Of a DNA stretch of 9,500 nucleotides, positions 1-5,839 are shown piece by piece (the stretch's first letter is position 1; the number at the start of each line of letters is the position of its first letter). This DNA is from Treponema sp. (lineage in GTDB: Bacteria; Spirochaetota; Spirochaetia; Treponematales; Breznakiellaceae). The position numbers and the translations under genes were made by a program. Where the stretch lies: the NCBI GenBank assembly GCA_031258505.1, contig JAIRMT010000009.1:1-9500 (forward strand), given 5' to 3'. The notes beneath the pieces were generated by a model. That model did no database searches. It saw only the letters and a program-made list of their open reading frames with translations, and was not told the DNA's origin.

Positions 1-476
1 AGCGCCCCCCAAAAATGCTTGGTAAGGTCGCTTGCCCTGAAATTGAGCAGGGTTCCCACCAACTGCGTTAAAAAGCGTTCAGCGTATTCAACTTTAAGGC
101 CATATCGACCGCTGGCGGCAAGAGGAACCATTTCGCCATATTCAGGATCGCGGAAACGCATCGTGTCAGTTCGCCAGTCAATGGTAAGCGGCGCAGTTTT
201 ATTCACAAACCAGACTTCCGCAGTGAAAGGGTTTTTCCCGCCAAACGGAATTCCAAAAAGATTTCGCAGCAGGGGAAGATTTTCCGTGTTAAGCGTATGT
301 TTTCCGGGACCGAACTTGCCAAGAATCTGCCCTTTTGAAAACAGAACCGCTTCCTGAGATTCCCTGACGATTAACTGGGTAAACGTGCTGAGGTTGTTAT
401 TTTTATTCTGTCCAAATTTCCATGCAAAAACATCATTTGTCGCGTCATCCCATTCGACGACATCTATTAAAGCCAT
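1..476 (-). CDS. SPFH-domain protein, N-terminal part (runs off left edge)
   Basis: The frame opens at an ATG at 474-476, with GGAG at 484-487 seven bases upstream, and stays open to the window edge (158 codons seen, C-terminus missing). The protein starts MALIDVVEWDD and holds blocks such as QLIVRESQEAVLF, KFGPGKHTLNTENLPLL and FGGKNPFTAEVWFVNK. This is the N-terminal pattern of the SPFH/band-7 relatives once labelled putative virion core protein (YdjI-like), as I remember the family. Those proteins are soluble or membrane-peripheral, often about 330-400 residues with a C-terminal zinc-ribbon-like tail, and in Bacilli are linked to membrane-stress functions. The cellular role here is unknown. 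No signal peptide or membrane segment is visible in the part seen. The next gene on the same strand ends at 610, leaving a 133-bp gap. Confidence 0.85.
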   Translation of the reverse strand, partial: MALIDVVEWDDATNDVFAWKFGQNKNNNLSTFTQLIVRESQEAVLFSKGQILGKFGPGKHTLNTENLPLLRNLFGIPFGGKNPFTAEVWFVNKTAPLTIDWRTDTMRFRDPEYGEMVPLAASGRYGLKVEYAERFLTQLVGTLLNFRASDLTKHFWGA

Positions 477-609
477 AACAAAACTCCACGAACTAAAAAA
501 GATTTTAACCGCGAACGCGAATAAGCAATCCCCATTTCTTTACATATATTCGCCTTCGTCAGCTATGCTGACGCCAGCTATACCGGCGCTTACATTTGCG
601 GTTTTTATT
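477..609. other. Intergenic gap with a compact stem-loop
   Basis: This gap lies between two minus-strand genes. It holds a perfect inverted repeat, CGTCAGC-TAT-GCTGACG (557-573), followed directly by a related, weaker hairpin, CGCC...GGCG (572-588). Neither is followed by a T-run on the minus strand, so I do not call a terminator for the hydrolase gene. Nearer the SPFH gene, a TAAAAT-like -10 lies on the minus strand around 503-508 without a convincing -35. Confidence 0.4.
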
Positions 610-1542
610 CTAAAGCGCTTCCCGATTGATAAAGGCGATGATACCATCAGTTACCGCTTCCCGTATGTTCCGATCATTGTGAATCTCGTGCCGATGACCT
701 GAGTATATCTGCGTTGTTACCCGCTTATGTCCGGTAAGCGCAAGCCAGTTACTGACTGCATAGACCCCTTCGCCATAATTACCCACCGGGTCCTGATCCC
801 CGGCAATGTTGTAGACAGGAATGTCTGTGGGGACTTTTTCCGCCCAGCTCACGCCGGTAATCCTATATATCAGGTCTACCAGATCGTAGTTGGATTGGTT
901 TGTGGGGACATTGTAGAGATTGTTGAACGGATCAGCCCCATGGTCTGCCACCACATCCCTATCCCCGGATATCCAGTCATTCAGGGTTTGAGGGTTTTCA
1001 TACCTGCTTGTCCAGCCCGCAAATAGTTGCCCAAGGAATTTCGGTTCCCGTTCACTCCCCTTGCCCGCGTCAATGAGAACTTTGAGTTCCCCAGAGATGC
1101 TTTCCGTTCCCTCCATTGCGCCGCAGGTGCCGCAAAGTACCAGCGCCTTCAACAAGCTGCCATACGTGGCGGCAAAACTCCGGGCAATCATCGACCCCCA
1201 ACTGTGGCCAAACATGATAAAGGGCAATTCAGGATAGGCCGCGCAGACAATGTCGTGGAGGCTCTTTTCATCCTCTGTGGTGGTGATATAGCCCTTGTCG
1301 CCGTAATCCCCCCATGTATTGGAATCGGCGGCAGTCTTCCCATGCCCCACATGATCGTCAGCGCTTACCACAAAGCCCGCCTCGTTAAGTTTGAGTATGA
1401 GGTGCAGATACCGCCGGGAATGTTCCCCCAGCCCGTGAACCACCTGCACTATGCCACGCGGCTTGCGGATCGGCGTATATATCCAGGCTTTCACCTGGTC
1501 CCGTCTGTTGTATGATAGAAAATCCAGTTCTTTGAATGCCAT
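610..1542 (-). CDS. Alpha/beta hydrolase, monoacylglycerol lipase / lysophospholipase type (serine aminopeptidase S33 fold)
   Basis: A complete 310-residue protein of the Hydrolase_4 group, which cleaves ester bonds of monoacylglycerols, lysophospholipids or similar small lipids; the true substrate is unknown. Sequence signs in order are the oxyanion-hole region VVHGLGEHS (34-42), the early DHVGHGKT motif (63-70), the nucleophile elbow GHSWGS with Ser114, the acid region AGDQDPVGNYG with Asp251 as likely acid, and SGHRHEIHND with His285 as the likely catalytic base. All three triad positions are present, so the enzyme should be active. There is no signal peptide or membrane segment, so a cytoplasmic location is inferred. 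The ATG at 1540-1542 is preceded by GGAGG (1548-1552) five bases away. The gene has its own promoter (1569-1597) and is probably monocistronic or read on into the SPFH gene. Confidence 0.9.
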   Translation of the reverse strand: MAFKELDFLSYNRRDQVKAWIYTPIRKPRGIVQVVHGLGEHSRRYLHLILKLNEAGFVVSADDHVGHGKTAADSNTWGDYGDKGYITTTEDEKSLHDIVCAAYPELPFIMFGHSWGSMIARSFAATYGSLLKALVLCGTCGAMEGTESISGELKVLIDAGKGSEREPKFLGQLFAGWTSRYENPQTLNDWISGDRDVVADHGADPFNNLYNVPTNQSNYDLVDLIYRITGVSWAEKVPTDIPVYNIAGDQDPVGNYGEGVYAVSNWLALTGHKRVTTQIYSGHRHEIHNDRNIREAVTDGIIAFINREAL

Positions 1543-1568
1543 AAGGCCCTCCTTAAATCTTGACTATA

Positions 1569-1597
1569 ACCCTAAAGCCCTTTTTCCCACCTGTCAA
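1569..1597 (-). promoter_or_regulatory. Sigma-70-type promoter of the hydrolase gene
   Basis: Read on the minus strand, a perfect -35 TTGACA (1592-1597) is followed after exactly 17 bases by TAGGGT (1569-1574), which keeps the first, second and last -10 bases. A second -10-like TATAGT lies a few bases further on. The predicted start falls shortly before the GGAGG of the hydrolase gene, giving a very short leader. Confidence 0.6.
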
Positions 1598-1603
1598 GCA
1601 AAA

Positions 1604-1738
1604 TCAGACATGCCGCATGCCTGCGGTGTCAGCCACCATAACAACGCCCGCGTCGGCAAAGGTACGCCGTGCCTTCTCGCGCACCTCATACGCATAGCGT
1701 ATCTCCTCATTCGTACTTAGCCGTTCTCTATCAGGCAT
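1604..1738 (-). pseudogene. Decayed fragment of a second Rpn-family gene (44-codon remnant)
   Basis: A minus-strand frame of 44 codons starts at an ATG at 1736-1738, inside the last codons of the intact Rpn gene but in another frame, and stops at 1604-1606. Its residues 8-23 (STNEEIRYAYEVREKA) match VSVNEEIRYAYEVREKAW of the intact gene almost exactly. The DNA at 1671-1712 matches 1924-1965 with a single difference in 42 bases. After the match the sequence diverges and ends in a short tail. This is best read as the leftover of a duplicated Rpn 3' region, though translation of the small frame cannot be excluded. No ribosome-binding site was seen. Confidence 0.6.
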
Positions 1739-2630
1739 GATTCTGTTGCAGTTGCGCCAGTTCTCGTCTAAGCCGCTCTATCTCAGACTCAAGCTGCTCA
1801 TTCTTAGACTCAAGCTGCTCATTCTTAGACTTAAACTGCTCTATCAGCGCTTTACTTTCCGCTCTGGCTTCTGCTCTTCCCCGATTGAGCGCAGAGTCCA
1901 TCCGATCTTTCTCGTCCCGCCACGCCTTCTCGCGTACCTCATACGCATAGCGTATCTCCTCATTCACACTCACACGGTACAACTCACTCACCGCATGACG
2001 CAACACTTCGCTCTTCTCCGCTAACATCGTCAAGTCCTCCTCTGTTCTTACTCCTATGTATTTCACCCAGTCCCAGATCGCCGTGTTGTCGCTCTCCCGC
2101 GGCAGCTTCGGCAACTCTAGCGTGTGTATCTCCTCCACATCTCCAAAACACGCCGCATCCTGCGGATCATACAAGCGAAAACAGTGATGATACGGCGATA
2201 CCATTCCTTTCTTTCCCTTGTTTCCACTTTCAATAAAACTAAAGTCAGTGATCACTATGTTGATCACTTTCTTGATGCGGTCGTAGCTCTCTCCCGCGCC
2301 TACCTGTTCAACCAGCATCTTCGCCTTATAAAAACAGATGCGCTCAAAGATGTTCGCTGTATGAATGATCTGCATCTCAATATCAATGAGCTTGCCGGTT
2401 TTGGTACGTATCTTCACGTCAAGAATACAGAGCTTGCCGTCCTTTTCTACCGGCTGCAAATACGGATTAACGAGTTCTATCTCAAACTCGTCCTCGGCGA
2501 GGTACAGGACTGCTTGTAGAAAACTTTTCAGCAGGGGCCGGTTATGTTCATCGCCAAAGATGGTTTTGAAAATGAAGTCTATTTTAGGGAGCAGGATTTC
2601 TATCCCTTGTTTGGTTCTGATTACTTCCAT
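1731..2630 (-). CDS. Rpn family recombination-promoting nuclease / putative transposase (PDDEXK_2)
   Basis: About 299 residues from the ATG at 2628-2630. The N-terminus reads GIEILLPKIDFIFKTIFGDE, the hallmark opening of this family. Further on, ILDVKIRTKTGKLIDIEMQI supplies the acidic D and the ExQ variant of the PD-(D/E)XK core, followed by family blocks such as YDRIKKVINIVITDF and TLELPKLPRESDNTAIWDWVKY. E. coli members (RpnA-E) are DNA endonucleases that stimulate RecA-independent recombination; their transposase label is historical. The C-terminal 60 or so residues form a charged coiled coil with duplicated KNEQLES heptads. The start is uncertain: the frame stays open upstream to 2720, with further ATG codons at 2652-2654 and beyond, but none has a clear ribosome-binding site and the upstream residues do not look like the family. 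Fragments of related copies flank the gene on both sides. Confidence 0.85.
   Translation of the reverse strand: MEVIRTKQGIEILLPKIDFIFKTIFGDEHNRPLLKSFLQAVLYLAEDEFEIELVNPYLQPVEKDGKLCILDVKIRTKTGKLIDIEMQIIHTANIFERICFYKAKMLVEQVGAGESYDRIKKVINIVITDFSFIESGNKGKKGMVSPYHHCFRLYDPQDAACFGDVEEIHTLELPKLPRESDNTAIWDWVKYIGVRTEEDLTMLAEKSEVLRHAVSELYRVSVNEEIRYAYEVREKAWRDEKDRMDSALNRGRAEARAESKALIEQFKSKNEQLESKNEQLESEIERLRRELAQLQQNHA
1785..1841. repeat. 21-bp tandem repeat inside the Rpn gene (coiled-coil heptads)
   Basis: Two identical 21-bp units (1785-1805 and 1806-1826) and most of a third (1827-1841, two changes) encode the heptads KNEQLES on the minus strand. The repeat keeps frame, so copy-number changes would lengthen or shorten the coiled coil by exactly two helical turns. 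Slipped-strand expansion is the likely origin. Confidence 0.85.
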
Positions 2631-2721
2631 AAGGGGAGTATGATGGCAAAACATGGTTTTGTCGAGGCTGACAAGTGCGCAAGGTATCAATAGCCGTATG
2701 CTCAGGGACATAGCCATCAAG

Positions 2722-2772
2722 CTGCTCTATCCGCGTTTTACTTTCCGCTCTGGCTTCTGCTCTTCCCCGATT
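2722..2772 (-). pseudogene. Second Rpn 3'-end remnant, upstream of the intact gene
   Basis: These 51 bases repeat 1836-1886 of the intact Rpn gene with only two differences. On the minus strand they encode NRGRAEARAESKTRIEQL, against NRGRAEARAESKALIEQF in the intact protein. The remnant is in a different frame from the intact gene and its flanks are unrelated to an Rpn body, so it is a broken fragment. It lies 92 bp upstream of the preferred start of the intact gene and makes up the spurious N-terminal extension region. Confidence 0.65.
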
Positions 2773-2940
2773 AACGCCCGTTCTGGCGAAGGTTCACCGA
2801 CCTGCAGCGCCACACATCTAACAGCGCCGCACACGCCAACAGCGCCGCACATCTACGATTCCGCTGCTCGGTTAAAAGCCCTTCAACTCGACCTACACCA
2901 GTGAATCTATCGCTTTCTCACAAAAATTGCAAGATTCCTC
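2773..2940. other. Gene-poor stretch with short imperfect repeats
   Basis: No convincing gene is present. A 13-bp word ACAGCGCCGCACA occurs at 2821-2833 and 2839-2851, with an imperfect copy from 2804. The stretch separates the Rpn remnant from the promoter and repeat array of the plus-strand gene to its right. Open frames here have no ribosome-binding site and low-complexity translations. Confidence 0.5.
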
Positions 2941-2969
2941 TTGGCTATACTTCAGCGATGCTGTATAAC
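2941..2969 (+). promoter_or_regulatory. Putative promoter of the plus-strand hypothetical gene
   Basis: TTGGCT (2941-2946) is followed after exactly 17 bases by TATAAC (2964-2969), five of six matches to the -10 consensus. A transcript would start near 2976, just before the tandem array, placing the whole array in an approximately 170-nt 5' leader of the gene at 3149. This is inferred from consensus alone. Confidence 0.45.
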
Positions 2970-2987
2970 GTTTATTTAGCTGTAGGT

Positions 2988-3113
2988 TCTGCGCAGATAC
3001 TGTTGATATCTGCGCAGATATTAGTGTGGTCTGCGCAGATACTATTGATATATGCGCAGATATTGATGTGGTCTGCGCATATATTGTTGATATATGCGCA
3101 GATATTAACGTAA
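2988..3113. repeat. Tandem array: six 21-bp units (three 42-bp pairs) with palindromic cores
   Basis: Units begin at 2988, 3009, 3030, 3051, 3072 and 3093, each exactly 21 bp. Each opens with T(C/A)TGCGCAGATA (one unit has CATATA) and then a 9-base spacer. Spacers alternate: odd units end in (C/T)TRTTGATA-like bases, and units 2 and 4 end in GTGG. The true period is therefore 42 bp, repeated three times, with the last unit diverging. TCTGCGCAGA is a perfect 10-bp palindrome, extended to 16 bp (ATATCTGCGCAGATAT) at the second unit. Because 21 is a multiple of three, frames stay open: one plus-strand frame reads CADxxDI-type heptads and continues in frame into the gene at 3149, but no good start or ribosome-binding site supports translation. 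Units 21 bp apart place the palindromes on the same face of the helix. Confidence 0.9.
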
Positions 3114-3148
3114 GACTGCGTCAACATTACGCGGAAAGGAGAAAAGGT

Positions 3149-3802
3149 ATGGCGGAACGTATAGATTGGGTTCCTAAACAAGAGGGAAAATTCGTTGAGC
3201 TTATCGCGATCTGGGAGGCAAAACAGTCCGATACGGCTCTTCAGGCTGCTTATGAATGGCCTGCAGACGAATGTGTTCAAAGTAAAGCAGCGTTTACGGC
3301 GTTTATAAGCGCGAGGACGGCATATCAGGCGGTACCGACCAAGGCAAACCGCACTGAAAAAGACGAACTGAAAAAGACAGCGATTGATGCAATGCGGAAG
3401 TTCGCCCGGGAACGGATACGCAACAACAGTAAAATGACTGATGGCCAGAAACAGGAGATGGGCATTACCATATCGGGCAAGGAATCTTCCCCTGTGCCGG
3501 TACCGGACGCGGGACCCGTCAGCGAGGCGGTTATCAGCGCCCGCAAACCGGGAGTTGTCAAGATACGGTATCTCAACGCAAAACCTTACGGCGTTGACCG
3601 TATTGAGATTTCCTTTTCTGTGTCTGAAACATCTATTGATAGCCCTGACCAACTGTCAAGCAAGGACACGTTTTCTCGTAACCCTTGGGAACGAACCTTT
3701 AACGCTGCCGATCGCGGTAAAAAATTGTATTACTCGCTTCGTTATCTTACCAAAGAAGGCGCAAGCCACTGGTCAGATGTGCGGGAAGTGATCATTCCCT
3801 AA
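3149..3802 (+). CDS. Conserved-looking hypothetical protein, helical N-terminal half plus beta-rich C-terminal half
   Basis: A 217-residue protein of unknown function. AAGGAG (3136-3141) lies seven bases before the ATG, which decides this start over an upstream GTG in the repeat array. Residues 1-105 or so are charged and predominantly helical by eye, with two similar-looking helical stretches rich in Ala, Lys and Glu. A Pro/Ser linker (about 110-130) follows. Then comes a beta-pattern domain ending in KKLYYSLRYLTKEGASHWSD and VIIP, which resembles a fibronectin-III-like sandwich. The layout recalls a family of about 200-residue hypothetical proteins I remember from Treponema and Bacteroidetes; this could not be checked. 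No signal peptide, lipobox or membrane segment is seen. The gene stands alone, is preceded by the 21-bp array in its probable leader, and converges on the sugar-uptake operon. Confidence 0.8.
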   Translation: MAERIDWVPKQEGKFVELIAIWEAKQSDTALQAAYEWPADECVQSKAAFTAFISARTAYQAVPTKANRTEKDELKKTAIDAMRKFARERIRNNSKMTDGQKQEMGITISGKESSPVPVPDAGPVSEAVISARKPGVVKIRYLNAKPYGVDRIEISFSVSETSIDSPDQLSSKDTFSRNPWERTFNAADRGKKLYYSLRYLTKEGASHWSDVREVIIP

Positions 3803-3807
3803 AAGAA

Positions 3808-3840
3808 AAAGGTGCGACACAGCCTCCGCGCCGCACCTTT
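3808..3840 (-). terminator. Intrinsic terminator between convergent units
   Basis: A perfect 9-bp stem, AAAGGTGCG (3808-3816) with CGCACCTTT (3832-3840), encloses a 15-base loop. Read on the minus strand the stem is followed by TTTTTCTTTT, a classic U-tract, so it ends the ABC-transporter/lipoprotein operon. On the plus strand the tail (TTTCATATT) is weaker but may also stop the hypothetical gene. Confidence 0.8.
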
Positions 3841-3853
3841 CATATTGCGAAAA

Positions 3854-5002
3854 TCACTCCCAGCGGCCGCGTCTTAACACAATGCGGGCTCTGTCGTCAG
3901 GATTCGAGGAAGAGCTTGCGATCACAAAAGAGCCGTCAGGGAGCGGCAGCAGGCTGTTCCAGATGGAATTAGTGAGATCGCTTGTGGGAACGCCGCTTGA
4001 AAGGCCGTCCCACGTTTCAGCCGCTGGATCGCCCAGGATTACTTTGTTTTCAGACACTGCTACGCCAAAGCGCGTTTTGTCCTCATCTGTTTGAAAGCTC
4101 ACCATGACGCGGCCATCACTAAGCGTAATGACATAGGGCGCCGAACGCTGTTTCCCCCTGCGAGCGGGCGGCGGCAGAGAGTGGCGCGGTACATTCCAGT
4201 TAAAGCCGTCTGGAGAAATCTTGTACTTAATCACAAAGGGATATTGGGCGGCCTCGTCGCTTGTTTCAAAAACCACGATATAGCTGCCGTCTTTCATCCG
4301 ACTCCATACAGGCATACCGTCGCGGCCGTTTGACTCGCGGCCATCGGAGACAATGATAGGGTCGTCTGACCATCCGGCGTCTGTCCATGTTTTCATAAAC
4401 AGGGTCTGCTGCTGACTATGTTCAACCGCCGCTTCACTGTCATCAGCATACATACACACAAACGTATCGCCCATGTAGCCCATGTGCGGCTCCCAAACGC
4501 CCCGATAAGCGGGCGAAGTTTGCTGGGCAATTTCACCATTGGGCAGCTCCTGCCAGGTTTGCCCGCGATCATCGCTGCTCGAAACCCGCAGACTGGTATG
4601 ACAAATGCCGTCAGCCTCTTCCACTACGCGATAGGCAAGCCAGAGCTGACCATCACGCCTCTCGGCTAACTGGGCGTTGGCGTAATCCGCGCCTGCGCGA
4701 CCCGCGACAAAGATCGGCGCGCCCCAGGTTTCACCCTCATCGCTGGATATAATTACCTTAATAACGCCATTGCCGCCGTCTTCGTTGGTGTCAAAGCCGC
4801 AAACCCACTCTCCGCTGCTCAAAACGAGTATACGGGGATACCAAACGCCGCCGCTGTTCGGCTGATAAGCGATCTGTACCGCATCAGCGGTAAACACGGC
4901 TGGTTTTGTTTCGATCATCGCTGCTGTTCCTCCCTTGCCGCTTGCGCAGCCGGACATACCGGCTATGAGTAATAAAATAGAGAAAAGTTTAAGATATTTC
5001 AT
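3854..5002 (-). CDS. Sialidase-fold (BNR/Asp-box) exo-glycosidase-like lipoprotein
   Basis: A 382-residue protein from the ATG at 5000-5002, which overlaps the stop of the upstream permease by 4 bp (ATGA) and has a GGTGA-type ribosome-binding site. An earlier ATG in the same frame (5056) would lie inside the permease gene and lacks the signal peptide at its start. The first 19 residues form a lipoprotein signal ending LIAGMSGC, with Cys19 as lipidation site. Two clear Asp boxes are seen, SSDEGETW (86-93) and SDDRGQTW (143-150), and a weaker SPDGFNW (263-269); these mark a bladed propeller. WYPRILVLSSG (54-64) matches the first-blade strand common in sialidase/GH93-like proteins. It probably removes terminal sugars from a glycan at the cell surface, or binds it. 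Genuine sialidase, exo-arabinanase (GH93) and a non-catalytic role all remain possible. Being last in a sugar ABC operon suggests its product is the imported sugar. Confidence 0.8.
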   Translation of the reverse strand: MKYLKLFSILLLIAGMSGCASGKGGTAAMIETKPAVFTADAVQIAYQPNSGGVWYPRILVLSSGEWVCGFDTNEDGGNGVIKVIISSDEGETWGAPIFVAGRAGADYANAQLAERRDGQLWLAYRVVEEADGICHTSLRVSSSDDRGQTWQELPNGEIAQQTSPAYRGVWEPHMGYMGDTFVCMYADDSEAAVEHSQQQTLFMKTWTDAGWSDDPIIVSDGRESNGRDGMPVWSRMKDGSYIVVFETSDEAAQYPFVIKYKISPDGFNWNVPRHSLPPPARRGKQRSAPYVITLSDGRVMVSFQTDEDKTRFGVAVSENKVILGDPAAETWDGLSSGVPTSDLTNSIWNSLLPLPDGSFVIASSSSNPDDRARIVLRRGRWE

Positions 5003-5838
5003 GCTTTCACCGATGAAATTGCGAGTGATTCCAGAAAGAAATTCTGGAAGATACAAAAAACAATGATGATTGGCGTAAGAGATATGACAGAGCCTGCCAT
5101 AATGAGCGGATAATCCATCTGAGCAGCGTATTGAGTGTTCAGCATGGATAATAACGCCTGAATCGTCAGTTTGTTTGGGGAATTGAGATAAATCATGGGT
5201 CCGAGAAAATCATTCCACATGCCCATAAACCAAAGGATGATCTGCGACGCCAGAGCGGGACCGCAGTTAGGCATAACCAGTCTCCAGTAAATTGCGAAAA
5301 GATTGCAGCCGTCAATGCGTCCCGCGTCAATCATTTCATTTGGGATGCCCGTCATGTACTGGCGCAAAAAGAAAATCATCGAGATATTGCCTAAAAATCC
5401 GGGAAGTATAAGCGGCCACAGCGTATTCACGAGATGCAGGCGGGAGAACGCAATAAACTGCGGAATCATGATCACCGCGTAGGGAATCATCATGGTTGCG
5501 ATAAGCGCAAGGAACAAACGGGATTTATGGGGGAAACTCAGTTTTGAAAAGGCAAACGCTGCGAGGCTTGACGTAAAGGTTCCCACAAGACTCACTGAAA
5601 TAACTATAATCAGACTGTTCTTGAATCCTGAAAGCAGAGGAATTTCACTCCATATATCAATATATTTTTTGAAACTCACTGGATTTGGGATGAGTTTTGG
5701 GGGTATATCAAAAACGGTTTGATTTGTTTTCAGCGAGGTTGATAACATCCACACAAACGGGAAGATCATAATCACCGATCCGGCAAGAAGTATGCAAAGT
5801 ACGAGCGTATCAAATATGGTTTTTGGTTTAACACTCAT
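4999..5838 (-). CDS. Carbohydrate ABC transporter permease, MalG/UgpE type (inner-membrane subunit 2)
   Basis: A complete 279-residue permease of the binding-protein-dependent sugar transporter family (CUT1). Hydrophobic segments lie at roughly 12-34, 74-98, 107-130, 140-160, 195-215 and 255-275, fitting six membrane helices. The cytoplasmic EAA loop, which docks on the ATPase, reads IDAGRIDGCNLFAIYWRLVMP (170-190). The canonical EAA is changed to DAG while the key DG and the LP-like end are kept. AGGAG lies ten bases before the ATG at 5836-5838, inside the end of the preceding permease gene, whose stop is one base away. The two permeases should form a heterodimer. Tight coupling with both neighbours supports co-translation. 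Confidence 0.93.
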   Translation of the reverse strand: MSVKPKTIFDTLVLCILLAGSVIMIFPFVWMLSTSLKTNQTVFDIPPKLIPNPVSFKKYIDIWSEIPLLSGFKNSLIIVISVSLVGTFTSSLAAFAFSKLSFPHKSRLFLALIATMMIPYAVIMIPQFIAFSRLHLVNTLWPLILPGFLGNISMIFFLRQYMTGIPNEMIDAGRIDGCNLFAIYWRLVMPNCGPALASQIILWFMGMWNDFLGPMIYLNSPNKLTIQALLSMLNTQYAAQMDYPLIMAGSVISLTPIIIVFCIFQNFFLESLAISSVKA

Positions 5839-5839
5839 G

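Noticed and set aside
19..357. Plus-strand frame at the left edge
   Set aside because: It is antisense to the SPFH gene, whose minus-strand frame shows clear family blocks and a ribosome-binding site.
557..588. Terminator for the hydrolase gene
   Set aside because: The stem is clear but no U-tract follows on the minus strand.
2631..2720. N-terminal extension of the Rpn protein to 2720
   Set aside because: The extra residues do not resemble the family, overlap the upstream Rpn remnant boundary, and no start has a convincing ribosome-binding site. It cannot be fully excluded.
2901..3113. 70-codon plus-strand frame through the array (SAQILLI heptads)
   Set aside because: It starts on GTG without a ribosome-binding site and its content is just another frame of the palindromic repeat.
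2988..3113. CRISPR array
   Set aside because: The unit is a continuous 21-bp repeat with near-repeated 9-base spacers, not a 25-40 bp repeat with unique spacers, and no cas genes are nearby.
3026..3148. N-terminal extension of the 3149 gene through the repeat array (GTG start, CADxxDI heptads)
   Set aside because: No ribosome-binding site at the GTG, while AAGGAG sits at ideal spacing before the ATG at 3149. The frame is open largely because the 21-bp unit is a multiple of three.
2972..3652. 226-codon minus-strand frame over the array and the hypothetical gene
   Set aside because: It lies opposite a better-supported gene with a good ribosome-binding site, and the translation is Arg/Cys/Phe-rich, typical of antisense reading.
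5003..5056. Earlier ATG for the sialidase-fold lipoprotein
   Set aside because: It would put 18 residues before the lipoprotein signal and lies well inside the permease gene; the ATGA overlap start fits better.
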